DNA of 64,000 nt, from contig JBNGIO010006164.1 of the NCBI GenBank assembly GCA_049999805.1, forward strand, positions 27,769-91,768, given 5' to 3'. Both the position numbers and the translations under genes were made by a program. Shown one piece after another: positions 10,755 to 23,098 of this stretch. Origin of the DNA: Folioceros fuciformis (taxonomy: Eukaryota > Anthocerotophyta > Anthocerotopsida > Anthocerotales). Position 1 is the stretch's first letter; every line of letters starts with the position of its first letter. The notes beneath the pieces were generated by a model. It saw only the letters and a program-made list of their open reading frames with translations, did not search any database and was not told the origin of the DNA.

Positions 10755-11590
10755 GATGCTAGCGGTCCCAATATCACTCAAACTTCACTCCTCCTTTCGT
10801 CACGGCGATCATCACTATAGACGAAGACATAAGAGGCTCTCAGGACGACGACTGGAATCATGAAACCGGGCCCATGAAGCTACTCACCAGTGTCACCGAT
10901 CGTGCTCAGGTCCTTGCAGATGTGCGCAAACTCTGCCGACGGCATCTTCACGATTGCTTGATAGTTAGTTTCTGGAATTCTCAGATTTTCGCTGTTGATG
11001 TCCATCATCTTAATCTCGAAATCGCAGATCTTGCCCTGCGCTGCACAGGCGAAAACAAACCATCATCAATCCAAAATCAGGTCAGGTCAATCCAGGGAAG
11101 CACCAAACAAATGAGCAAAGGTGCAGGAGGGCGGGGGCAAAGACAGCAGTCCTCACAGGGACTCTGGAAGATGAAAGAAACACTGTCAGCGCCGCGATCG
11201 TCCACTTTGAGCGTGACGATATAGTCGTTCCCTGCACACTTGAGGATTTTGGCCATGTTGTTGAGGTTGATCCCCATGGAAAAATCACGGTCGCACCGCT
11301 AGTACTCGAAAGCCTCGGACCGGAGCAGCAGCGACACCAGAACCACATGGCTCGAGTTCGGTGGCCGAACAGTCGAAGTTGGCATAGGTTACCAGGTCCT
11401 TCATGGCTTCCAGGATCTTCCTTAGCAGGTTCCCCTGCATGAGATGCAGTTCCAACATTGTGACATTCCCTCAACAGCGAGGAGGCAGCAGGGACCAAGC
11501 GTCGGATGCGTCTGCCGCAACGCTCCGCGCAGGAGACCACAGCAACGACGGCTATGGCGGACTCCCAGTGCTCTCCTATCAAGCACAGAA
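10755..11590 (-). pseudogene. Decayed intron-containing PCNA duplicate
   Basis: The minus strand reads PCNA pieces in the right order: [20 protein letters not shown], then [19 protein letters not shown], then [20 protein letters not shown] and [14 protein letters not shown], then a stub of exon 3 (VTKGGVKF). Intron 1 and intron 2 positions are retained, so this is a DNA-level duplication, not a retrocopy. Exon 1 has a deletion removing GFSLQAMD-type codons and an in-frame TAG where the intact gene has a Tyr/His region. Exon 3 is truncated near 10757 and exon 4 is missing. Upstream similarity stops at about 11590, just short of the position of the E2F sites in the intact gene. Confidence 0.92.
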
Positions 11591-12122
11591 CTAGGCTCAC
11601 CATGATCTCCATCAAAGCACTCGGTTGATCTCAACAAGGCAGCTTCTAACATCGGGATTATTGCGACCATCGATACATGAGAGTCCTCCAAGGCAGTTCT
11701 TGCTTAGCTGCTGTAACAAGCCTTTCCTCTCTCAGATTCCCAAGGCTGCATGATGCAGCAACACACACTACGGCGATTTCTTAATTAAATCGATCTCGAG
11801 TATGGGGAGACTGATTTCACGACATTGGTTTTTTTAAGATTTAATACGAGCCGTTGCCGTCCACGTTACCGTGCAGGAAGCGAGTGGTGGTCCGTGGATG
11901 TCATCCCTTTGTTGAACGGGAAAGACTCTTGGTTTTGCACAGAGCCTAGAGGCAGACCGACTCCCAGGGACGGTCCACTGTCAGTTTTGGATTTTGTGTT
12001 TGGCCAGGTGTCGGTTTCCTGGTGCATGGCAGTGGCATTGGCATTTGGGTTTGGGTCCACTTGATTTTAATTGACATCACGCGTCGCGCTCACAGGGAAG
12101 CGGAAGCGGAAGCGGGAAGATA
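11591..12122. other. Intergenic, upstream of the SAS-4 gene
   Basis: No gene recognised. Base composition rises toward GC from about 11850, consistent with approach to a promoter or leader. Confidence 0.4.
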
Positions 12123-12446
12123 ATGGCCGGGCCGGCGTTTGAAAATCTTGGTGTTGCCCCCAACAAACGCTCTGGCTTGGCTGCAGGCGTTTCCCTCCCT
12201 CTTCGCCTTGTGGCTTGTGCGCCTGGGTCTCACGCGCCGGCTCTTGCACGTGCTTCTTCGATTCGTGCGTTCTGGAAGGCCCAAGCCCAGGCCCACGCCC
12301 GCTCCTCGCCATCTGGTAATTCTTCTTCTGCTGCTGCTGCTTCTAGAAGCCTCCTGAGGCCGCGTCCTGTCCGGGAATGGTTGTGCGCTTCTGATGTTTG
12401 CAGCTCTCCTTGCGCATGCCTTGTGGGGCGCAGGATAGGTCGCTGA
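12123..12446 (+). other. GC-rich frame, possible leader exon of the SAS-4 gene
   Basis: A 107-codon ATG-started frame (MAGPAFENLGVAPNKRSG...) without known similarity. It lies upstream of the long SAS-4 exon, whose frame is open back to a possible acceptor 'ctcttcccag' ending at 13005. It may be a 5'-untranslated exon, an upstream ORF or part of the N-terminus. A (TG)9 microsatellite follows at 12561-12578. cDNA would decide. Confidence 0.25.
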
Positions 12447-13049
12447 ATGCGCCGGGTTCAAGCCTGAGGGATGTCGTGGAAGCTAAAGGCGCCAATTTCG
12501 CGGTTTTGTGACAGTTTCTGTGAGTGAAGCGTTTTTGTGTTGCGGTTCCTAGACTAGTACTGTGTGTGTGTGTGTGTGCTTCCTCTTGCATTTGCGCATG
12601 TTGCTGTGTGATCGAATGTTGGCGTGGTTAGACTGACTCGAGTACAGGCTTGACGGAAATGATAATTAGCTGGAACTGGAGTGGGAGTGGGGGTGATTGA
12701 TGCTGCAGTGGGGGAATGATAGGAACGAGAGTAAACGAACGGGTTTGATACGGAATGGAATTGTAATGAACCTTGCGCTGAATTGGACGTAAGGAAAATT
12801 TTGTAACCACGTTTTATGAAGAGGTGTCTGTGTCCGAGCGAACGTAAATGAATGTTGTCCCAGAATGAGGCTTTGAGAGTACTAGTCAGTCATGAGAATG
12901 GTGGGAAGGCATTGTACCTGGAGGCACTGGTACGCAGCGCTGCAGGACCTATGACCACGGAGTCATGGGTTGAGGGGCATGCATGATGTGGTCTGCTCTT
13001 CCCAGGGGTGGAACATTTTGGGGAGAAAGAGGTGGAAGTGCAGTTTCGT

Positions 13050-16000
13050 ATGGGGGGCTCCGACACCACAGAATATGCGGGTCTATGGGATCTTGGCCAG
13101 CAGACGTTTGCACAGGCTGGGGATGAGAGTGGTGGCCTGCCTTGTGGGAGCCAGCACCGGTATGGGAATGACTGTGGCGACCACTTGGGGCAGCATGGTC
13201 AAGGGTATTCAGATTTGGAGGAGTTGGACCATGATGATGATGCGGAGGAGTGTGGTACCTATCTCAGCATGTGGAAGAAGAACCTCGGGTGCCATGATGT
13301 GTATTCCAGCTCCAGAACGTGTACAGGTTCTGATTCAAAAGCTCATGTGGCGAATGTTGATAGAGCAATTATTTCGCACGAAGACACACCAATCAAGCCT
13401 GGGGTCGGGCCTGGGAGCTATGCCAGAACATTCGAGGAGCTGCTGGAGCAGTCCTTGAAGGCACAAGAAAGTGCCAGTTCTGATGGAGGGTCAAACAAAA
13501 GTGAGGACTTGTTAGCTGCAGATATGGGGTTGTTGAGCAGATCAATGGCATCTGTTGAGGAGGATCATCCAGGGGCTCGAAAATTGTTGGACGTGCGAAA
13601 TATGCCAGAAGGTGATATTGCTCGGGTGAAAGGGCTGCTGGCGATAGATGAAGTGCAGGGAACATTGGAGAAGTTGCATGAAGAGGTCCTCACACTGTCA
13701 CGGGTAGTGGCCGCAGATGATAGATCTTCGTCTTGCTCTGCTTCTTCTGTAGAGGAATCACAAAGGCTCTTGATGGCATCATCACCTCTGTACAAAGGCT
13801 TGCAGAGAGGCAGGCGAACGGGGAAGACGATTCCGAATCAGTGCAGAATCGGTTGTCGACGACAAGCAGATAACCTGGAGGAGGAAATCCATTCAGCTGC
13901 TAATGCAGGTCTGGGGGAAAATAGTGCTCAAAGATGGAGTTGTAGAGAAAAGCACCGACGCGTGATTAATTCTTCTGGCCAGAACTTCGAGAAGCTTTCT
14001 AGGCTTCCCACTGGTCGAAAGAATCTAGCAGTCAGCTGGGAGGATCCAGGTCAGGCGGGGGTCATCCAACCAAGTGCGAGGTGTGCTAAAGAAGCCAAGC
14101 GGCCTAGGCCTGTAAAAGCAGCCCATCAGCAATCTGGCGAGGCTCAGATTCCATCTGGGGAAGGAATTTTGCAGCTGGTGTCCGACCACATCTTGCTTAG
14201 GTCGTCCTCCAATGGAGGAAGCGACCCTGCTTGCAGAAGATTGCATGCACATAGCGGGGACCTCAAAAGGAACCACCTGCCATTTGAAGAAAATGCGGAT
14301 CCGACTGTGGCGGTTAGACAAAGGGAGGTGAACTGGTGCCCTACACTGTCAGCTACTGTGGTAGCGGAGGTTAAGGATAAGGATGACGGAGATGAAATGG
14401 ATAAGACAACAGACGAAAATGGTGGAGGAAGGGCGCACAAACGACAGGGAACCAGCTACATTGTTTTTGATGGCGATGCTAGTCTTTCGAATGCTATAGA
14501 GACTGTTACTCAGGCTTGTAAATTTGGAAGGTTATTTGATACAGATCATGCTTCTGCTATACCTGGGGATGGAATATCAGTGAGTCAGCAAAATGGCACT
14601 GCTCGTTCTGTTGTCAGTGGAGCACCTCTTTGTGTTTCCAACTCCAATTTCGGGTTGCATAAGGCAAGTCAGAAGGATGTAGACAGCTGCCACGTCGCTG
14701 AGCCTCGAAGTATGACTGACCTGAATTCGAAGTTATCAAATCCTCTTTCTGAATCGAACTTACCGAATTTGACGATTGAGTGTCTGACTGGAGTGGTTTC
14801 TAGTGTAAAAGGGTCACAGGATGACATGATGTCTGATCCAGTGTCAAGCTGTGATGACGAAAGTCTTTCTGCAGCGGACAAAGAATCAATCGACAATGAG
14901 TCTGCTCCTTTGCTCTGTCGTATTGACTTACAAAGTCCGAGTTTAGAAGCTTGTAATGTTGATGGGCCTGATCAAGAGGTCGGAAACGAAGAGTGTAATA
15001 AAGGTGCTGTGAAGTTCGAGGACATCCTTGCATTGCTCAATTTGAGAATAAAGAAGGAAGATCCAAAAGATTTCTCTTTGTCTGAAGCAAATGAGAGTGC
15101 AGCTGTTGGTCATCTTGATGTGACAGCTTCACAGAAACCTAACTCTGGATGTGTGTCAAAGAGTTCTATTCAGATTGAAGGTTGTGGCACAGTTTCACCA
15201 GGACCTACTGTTGGTGGCTACGATTCCACAGAATTTGAGAATGGCTTTGTTTGTGAGGATGTGAGGAACCATCTTTCAGAGTCTCCTGGTGCTGAACAGC
15301 TGCTGTGTAGTCGTGTTGCAGCAGATGACGACAAACCACGTGAATGTGCTGGTGGTTCTACACGCCAACCTGACGACCGCCACATTTCTTATCTAGAATT
15401 TGACAGCTATCCATTCTATCCAATGGCTGTGGTGGATCATGATGAATCAGGTCAATATGCTCTCCCAAACCCAGGGCATTTCGAAAATTATCAGCATCTA
15501 TGGCTGCATAATCCTCATCAGTGTGCTGCTGACACTGACCTCAAGTTTTACATGCGTGCCACTGAGAAAGAGATAGCTAGAAAGAATCCTCATGATTGTG
15601 CTGTGAGGTGTGCAGCAAGTACAGGACCTGTGGATCACGGCTCTGGAACTCAGAGGGATGAAGCAGAACAAGTTTACTCGTCTGCAGAATTGGAGGACGA
15701 ACGGGCATTGAATCTTGAAGGTGGACTTCCCTTAAGGGCCTGCCTGGTGCCATTAAGAGAGCTTGTAAATCGTCCTCGGGAGCGCAGCCAAGTAGGAATG
15801 GATAGGCATAAAGCAGTTCTTTTGTACAAAAATCCTCTTTGGACGGATTCATCTCAAGACGTGACGGAGATGCTGGGAAGTGGTCATGTTCCTGGGGAAT
15901 CGGATGCTGAGCTGAAGGCAGATATGGCTAAGTATGTGTCAACAACCCACAGAAGTGATCGAAGAAAAGGCTGGAACGTGGATGGCAGTATTTCCATGAA

Positions 16001-19000
16001 TGCTCTTCGAATGGCTAGTCTTCTACCAGCTGATGAAGAATCGCCAGAGTCTCAAGATTGTGTTTCTGAGGAGCAGAATGGTCAACAATGGAGGAAGAAC
16101 GGTCCTCTTAATTGTGGGTCTGGCGGAACTTGTCAGGAAAGAACCTGTGAGGACTCGTATCATGGTTCTGAGGAGTTGTGGCTAAGTCAAAGTAGCTTGC
16201 AGGAAGGATATGCCTCAGAGTCACTAACTGCAAATGATAGGGGATCGGTGAAAGGAATATCTGATGTCTTGAGTGGGTCTAGCATGTCTGGAAGCCTCTC
16301 CTGCAATAATCCAATGGGTACAGTGTCTAGCAGATGTCCGGTCGATGCTCTGACTGAGCCTCCTGTTGTGACCAAGCAGGAGGAATTCCGTGCTCACCAG
16401 TTATCCGATATATGTGATGCATTTGATCCAGTTGATGAGTTGATTTCTGTTGTGGATCAGGATAATCGAGGAGAGAAAGCGGTTGCAAGTGAGAAGAAGA
16501 GCAGTGAGGGGTGGTTTTTGTCTCTTGATACTCCTGTTGGACAGGATGATGGGACAGCCAGAGACAGGCTAGAATCTGTCCGTCCTCTTTGGAGAGAGAG
16601 TGTGGGGAAGTCCAACAATCTTGTTAAAGTTGCCTATGGTCGCAAAATAAGGCCGCAGCGAAGTGGTTTGCCGCATCGGGAAAGAATCGTGGAGGGAAAA
16701 GGTGCAGAAAGTGTTGCAGAGGCAGAAACAGAAACATTGTGGGACACGAATTCTGGTGCCATGACTATTCATCAGTTCTCCAGGAATTATCAAGTAGATA
16801 ACACGGGAGGTAAACAGTCCACTAGGTCTGGCATGAAGCATAATGGTGTGCGGGATGTACGTGGGTGTAATGGTTCTAGCACCTTCAGCCCAAAGTCCGT
16901 CATGCAAGCTGGCCATATCTTGGAAGTTGAGAATGATTTTGGTGAGTCTGTGACAAAGGATAACCATCTGACAAAAGGATACAATTCGTCAAAGAAAGAT
17001 GAGTTGGCGAGCAAAGGTCCTCTGCCCGATCCCGAAGATCCGAACATGCTGTGCAACAAAGCACATGTACATTTCACCACCTGCGGCACCGGATGTGGAG
17101 GTTGTGACATCATAGGTGGATCACACTTGAAGAACAGCTGTGTAGGATCAGAAGTTGTTCACCAAGAGGAGCATGGCAGATTGTTGAGGCCGCCGAAGAG
17201 CAGCAACGTCAATCAAGGAGAAACCCATACAACTGTGGCTGGTGGCGAGGGTGTGGGCGAGACGGAAAAATTACTGGCGGCCCTTGAGCTAGAAGGTTTG
17301 ACTTACTGATACCAAAGAATGCTTCTGTATGGTGCAAAGGACACGATCTTGAACTAGTAGCATGCGTAACTGTGAACACGTTGCTATGTCATTGCATTGC
17401 CGACCAAGCTTCTGATTTTACCTACTGCAGAATTTCGTTTTTTGGAGAGGAGAGTGAGGAAGGAGGTTGAAGGAACCAAGTCCAAGGAATCAAGTTTGTG
17501 TAATCTGAACTCCGTAAGACCTGCTCCGAAGGCCGAGGTAGCAGATAGGCACTGGCCTCAAGCGTCAACTCTGGAAAGAAATGGCATAATTTTCCCTGAA
17601 GCAAACACTAATATCGAGCACTTTGAGGAACCTTCTCCTGGAGAATTGACAGCTCGGTTCGATGACAGGAGCACTTGGCGTGAGGAGGTTGATCAGGCGA
17701 ACACTTTGACGGCTTATCTTGCCATGCGTGCTCTGCACTGTGCACATGCTGCGCAGTTCCTGTGCTTACAGAAACTTATGTTTTGCGTGGCAGATGCAGG
17801 AAAAATCATGTTGTGAAGGCGTAAATGGGTGCTGTGCCACAAGTACAGCTGTTCCCGATGAAAGTCAAGATACTAAGCCATGTGCACCAGAACGAACGGC
17901 CACACAAAGGACAGAAGACCCTATGTCGAAACTAGTGCGCTCATACTTCCTTCCTGGCAAAACTCAGAAAGACAGTTCAAATACGACTCCTCCAGACGGG
18001 ATTAATGCGGAAAGTGGTGATGCCTTCGTCCAGAAGAAAGTCCAGGTTCTAGAAGCTGAAATTCTGAAGTTTCAAGCTGAGACCAAAAAAGCTCAAAGAC
18101 TTGCTAAGGTATCGTGTACTCAAAGCCCATTTCTCACAGCATTGTGGATGTTCCTTGCCATGTTTGGTTTTTCATTTTCTTCCATACGTCTCTCAGGAGT
18201 GTGACGAGAAGGCCTATCAGCTGGCCCAAGAAAAGGTTGCTTGGGAGCAGCAGAAGAGGAAAGACGCTCAAGCATTTGCAGAGTTCAAAGAAGAGCAGGT
18301 AATATTTTTTTGTTCCCCAGGCGCTACTCACGTACCTCCTTCTGGAGTGGCTACATTTCATGCGTATGCTGGCGCAGATGCGCAAGGTGAAGAAACATCA
18401 TCAGATGCTTGAGAAGTTATCCCAAGATCTTCTGCAGCTTCCTACAAAGAAGGAGCGAAATCAGATTGACGAGCTGAAGGCTGAGATGGCACAGATGAAG
18501 GAGGAAAGCTTGAAGAAAGAGAGTCGTTGGCGTCTGACGGTAGGAGGTTTGACGTTAAGCGGACCCGCTGAATCCATGTCCTACTTGCTGTGTTAATCCA
18601 ATTAAGTTCTACGATGAACTCAATTTCCAGTACCGTGACTACGCAGAACAAACGGCTGCGCGGGATAATAGACGAGCTCACTGGGCAAAGTCGCGAGCTA
18701 CAGGAGGAAGTAAAGCCCTTACCCCATTATCCTGCAGAGTAGCGTCGTACCTAGATTTGTTAGTTTAGTCAGTCTGTTACGTCCCAGCTTTCTTTCTCTA
18801 GATCTCTTGTTAGATCAGTGAGCTACTGTGATGAGCTGATCAGGTTTTTGGCATCGTCAGATCAAGAGATACGAGGAACGATTGCACAAGGAGTGGCAGG
18901 CGAAGGATGCTAGTTCCGCCTCGAAATCTGATAAAGGGACTTCTGTTGACTATAACATTATGTCAATCTCTATGCGAGAGAGCTCTCAGTATGTTGCACT

Positions 19001-20547
19001 GGACGAGTACACCTCCTATCACCAAATAATGGACTCATCGACTAGTCTGCAAACGTCAAGTGGGCTTCTTGAAACTAGGCACAGAAGGCAACCTTACCAT
19101 CTGGAGACACGGACAGGTTCAGGAGGTGGCGCACGTTCCGGGGCAATGATGGACAAGGTAATGCCACCTCAATCAAAGGATAGAGGAGGGATGGACGTGT
19201 CCGACGAAGCAAGAGTCAGTGGAGTGGAAAACGGGACCTCGTCCACAAAGTCGAAATTCCTTAGTGGCAAGGATAGATCAGGCCTTCCGAGCCGTGATGT
19301 TGGGATGTCAGGTATGGAAATGGAAGGTGGCAGATCCTCGCAAATCAAGGATTCCATGAAGAACACGTCTGGACAGTCAGAGTCCGCTCTCAGATCAACA
19401 GGCCTGCAGGGGGGACGAAGCGCATCACCTAATGACACGAATCGACGGCTTTATGGTGGGCGATACATGGAAACGTTGGCGACTAGAGTCACGACATTGG
19501 AAGAACCTCCCGCTGCTAACGGGCATCCTTCATTAGAACCGCAATTCCACGGTACTCTTAGCCCCTTTCTTCTCCTTCGCCGGGAATGTTCTGGTCACTG
19601 CTTATAAACTCGTGTTCCAGGTGTTGGAGTAGTGCAAAACTTGCAACACGCGGACGTCTGGCGACCAGATATAACCAGTGACGATGGAAGGTCATCGCCC
19701 AGTATTCCAGCGGCTGCGAGATCTGAGGTGGGCATTTTTGATGTATTCCTTCGTTTTCTTGCGTGAACGTCATGAAGTTCTGTGCTGATCGACTACGATC
19801 TTGGACCAGACAAACTTTTTTGCAATGATGATTCTTTACAAATTCGAAGTAGCACATCTAAAGGTTTACTATAATTTGAAGCGATCATTTGACCGTCTGC
19901 GGAGCATACTGGAGCTGTTGTAAAGGCTCCGCAAAGCTAACCAGCGTTAGAATAAGTCAAGAATTCTCTTTGCCAGGGACTGATGAATAGCGAGCCCATA
20001 CAATAGAGTGACAAGTATGCTGAAACCACAGTGTCAAAAGTCTTTGGTGCCGACTTCAGTTAAACCCGAGTAGGAGTGTTTACCTTACCCTTTTTTTTTA
20101 ATATGTTTCTTTGTTCAGGACAAGGTTTCACCTGACGACTGCGTATACTTTTCCAATGGCGACATCAAGAACACACTCCCCGATGGTAGCATAGAGTATT
20201 ATTACTCAGAAGTGGATACATGGCACACAACCAAGCCAAATGGTGTGGAGATTTTCTACTTCCCTGACTATCAGGTAGTGGTTGAGTCAAGTGCGTGCTC
20301 ATGCGGTCGGTCATCGTTTGTCCGTGAATTACCTTGGACTGCTATTCAGTCAGCAAGTGGCTAACTGAATTGGTAATGCTTGATGGTGGATGTGGTCCTT
20401 CATTTCCTGATCTATTGAATGTTACAATTGTCTACGCACTTGACCATCGTGCATCACCTGCTTACACAGGTGGAAGAGCACTGGCCAAATGGACAGAAGA
20501 AGATTATCTCACCAGATGGAACTTTTTACGTTATCGGAGCCTCGTAA
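13050..20547 (+). CDS. SAS4: SAS-4/CPAP (CENPJ)-like centriole assembly protein
   Basis: Ten exons with closing phases: 13050-17295, 17431-17687, 17794-18108, 18197-18298, 18378-18539, 18647-18709, 18861-19551, 19621-19727, 20119-20274, 20470-20547; about 2058 aa from the first in-frame ATG. The exon frame is open back to 13006 after a plausible acceptor, so the true start may be upstream. Exons 3-7 form a coiled coil; KKERNQIDELKAEM, KKESRWRLT and IDELTGQSRELQEE match the CPAP coiled coil (RW...RLR...ENxELxEE). Exons 9-10 hold the TCP10/G-box beta repeats: YFSNGDIKNTLPDGSIEYYY, TKPNGVEIFYFPDYQ, EEHWPNGQKKIISPDG. The family builds centriole walls and, through the G-box, binds STIL/Ana2. The protein ends soon after the last repeat, earlier than animal CPAP; 'gcctc|gtaaaa' at the stop could be a donor to a missed exon. 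The 1415-residue N-terminal exon is acidic and Ser-rich, without a domain I recognise. Confidence 0.85.
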
Positions 20548-20746
20548 AACATATTATAGGCCTTGAACATCTGGATCAATCAATTAGGGTAGGGGTTGGA
20601 TCATCCAGTAGCAAGAGAAAGCCACCCAAACTGCTAATCCCATTTCAATTAGATTCATGAACGGTAACTAGATATTTGCCAAAATTCGCCCTCCTCAAAT
20701 CTTTCCTTCGTCGACCGAGGCATGGCCCAGAATACAATGTTCGGAA

Positions 20747-23098
20747 TCATACTCGATCAAGTGTAGCGCCCACTGATGGACCCCCTTTGCGGAAAACATA
20801 GAGATGTTCAATAGCCACACCTTCCAGTTTACGAGGAACTACACCGAGATCCTGAAAGCTCAAAGCTGTGACCACCCACACAGAGACATTGACACGAAAG
20901 TTAAACCGACTGAACTAGTGTTTTAATCCGAGATGCATATTGCAGACAACACTAAAACATACCTTCTGGCGATACAACGTAATCGTCTTCAAGCGACATC
21001 AGGTAATTACGATTGAACGTTGCCGGGTGCGGGATGGGAAAAGGAAGCCTCTTGAGCAGGACTTCCCGTGGAGTTGCAATTAACTGCCATAGAGCAATCA
21101 AAGAACCAGCGGTTAGGACCTTGAACATAAAGCAGGCAGATGCCATAGATGAAACCTGATACACGCACAACCGTTCCAAACTTGAAGAGCAGTGACAGTT
21201 TCTTTACATGGGCAATAAATGCTGGAACGTTGATGACCCGGGGTTTTTCACGAATTGTCTCGAACACAAGATCCACCTGTAGACAATACAAATCTCAAAT
21301 GAGATAGCCTGCACACAGGAGCTGCACCACAATTGGAAACACGAGTCAAAGCAACCTTCAAATTCAAAAAGGGACGTTGATCCTACAAGCTCTCTCATCG
21401 TGAATACTTCTGGTCCTCCAAGCTCATACGTCCTCCCCATACTTACTCCTTCATCCTTAACAGTTGAAACAACTGCTGCCGCAACATCTACCACATGCAC
21501 TGGCTGCAACCTGGTACATGAGAAATGAAGTCAGTTCAACACGCTGCAAGTTATTGGCTCCCAGACGCAGCCCTAACCAACAACTTCTAGAATCCTCGCT
21601 TTCGGGAAGTACTTTGTTTTGCCGCCTGATATTAGTGGCACCGCCGGCAGATTCTTCGCTTGGATAGCAATACGATTTAGGAGACGGTCTTCAGTCCCAA
21701 CCATAGGAGCGGTCCTAAGTACTGTAGCCTGCGGACAGACACCTGTCAGAGTCGCTACACATTATAGAGAGTCCATTGACCAGAAGACAGGAGTAAGCGT
21801 GGAACCTCAGGAAATTCCTTCAAAACTGCTTTCTCTCCAGCGGCCTTGGTCCTGTGAAGCTGGGCCGCTGCTGATGGAGAGGCACCCAAGCAAGAAACTT
21901 GGATGAATTTAGAAATGCCTCCATGTTCTTTGGATATCTGCACCCAGGTTCACCAAAACTAACGTTATTCTACAACCAAAAACCTTCTGAGCAAGGCTTC
22001 AACCAGCCAGAAGCTATACCCGTGCCAAGCGTCCTGCTGCGGCAATGTTGATATCTTCAAAACTGAAATTTCGAGTTTCATACTCCTTGCCTATCAACAC
22101 AACAGGAATGACGTCACTTAGATCAGCGGTGCCACGACCGAGGGAATGCCCAATGCCACGATCGCAGGAAAGGGTGGAATAGCTAAAATCACAGACCAAT
22201 TACATTGATGACCACATTTGACTTCGCGATTGCTGCTCTTATGGACTCTTCATCTCTTATGTCACATCGCATGGGAACAATCTGGATTCCCAAAGCATAC
22301 AAGAATTCAGCACACGAAGCAACCGAAGCAAAGCCGAGACCCTTTCCTCGATCAGCTAGCTCCTCACCTGCCCCAGATCTCCCATCACTTTCAGGTGCCG
22401 GAAGTCCTCATCCAACCCTCTGTAGGGAACCATAACCTGAGAACCAATACGGGCTGGAGTCCAAACCCGAATCAGATAACAAAGAAAAAGGCCCATGACG
22501 TAAATCCTCCAACAACATACACAAGCTCCGACACATTGCCGTCTTAAGTGCACGCAGCGCCAAGGTCATACCCAGCTGCTGCACGACATAGCGCCCCAGA
22601 AACCCTGTCGCTCCAAACACTGTGGCAACAACGCCGCTGAAGCAATGTAACTAGGTCAGGAAGAGGACAGGAGACGAATTCTCCAGCCATGTGGCATTGC
22701 CCTCCTCAGCCATGCACCAAAACGAGCTCAGCAGCAGCACTGTCAGACGACAGACCTTACAGACGACCGTCCGCCGGTGCCTCTGTGACGAGGTCTCACA
22801 GCCAAGGAAGAAGAGAATCGCACATCTGTGCCCACAAACGGTCCACAACCAAGCTAAGATCTCCAGCTTTGAAGGATCACAACCACCACACTCCTGCGGC
22901 GGGATCGCCAACAGGACGAACGCAGTAGCCGAGCAGACAAACAGAAACGAAAGCAGGTCAGGAATGCATGGCCGCATTGCTACCTGGAATGTCGAATTCC
23001 GCCGGCGCAGATGCATCCACCAGCTGATGCAGAGGCGGACTGGCTGGAGCTCGGGACACGCGGCCAAGCTGCGCTGCCCGCCGTGCTGCCTGCTGCAT
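20747..23098 (-). CDS. NDUFA9: NADH dehydrogenase (complex I) subunit NDUFA9
   Basis: Twelve exons on the minus strand: 22984-23098, 22761-22825, 22572-22650, 22368-22453, 22197-22281, 22020-22090, 21806-21937, 21613-21728, 21387-21510, 21208-21276, 20963-21083, 20747-20865. Every phase closes; 393 aa (about 402 in Arabidopsis). The start MQQAARRAAQLGRVSRAPAS is a typical mitochondrial presequence. GATGFLG (73-79) is the NAD(P)-binding glycine motif of this atypical SDR. Signature blocks follow: QVMVPYRG, MGDLGQ, NVVINVIGKEYETRNFSFED, FIQVSCLGAS, QPVHVVDVAAAV, TYELGGPEVF, RKGGPSVG. NDUFA9 is a structural, NADPH-binding subunit at the matrix arm/membrane arm junction of complex I. It is tail-to-tail with SAS-4 (199 bp between stops) and head-to-head with the next PPR gene. 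The exon 2/3 junction (RSS|LHCFSGVV) is the least certain. Confidence 0.95.

Noticed and set aside
14025-14440. Minus-strand frames across the long SAS-4 exon
   Set aside because: Shadows of the coding strand; no similarity, and the plus frame is continuous for 4.2 kb and joins downstream exons in phase.
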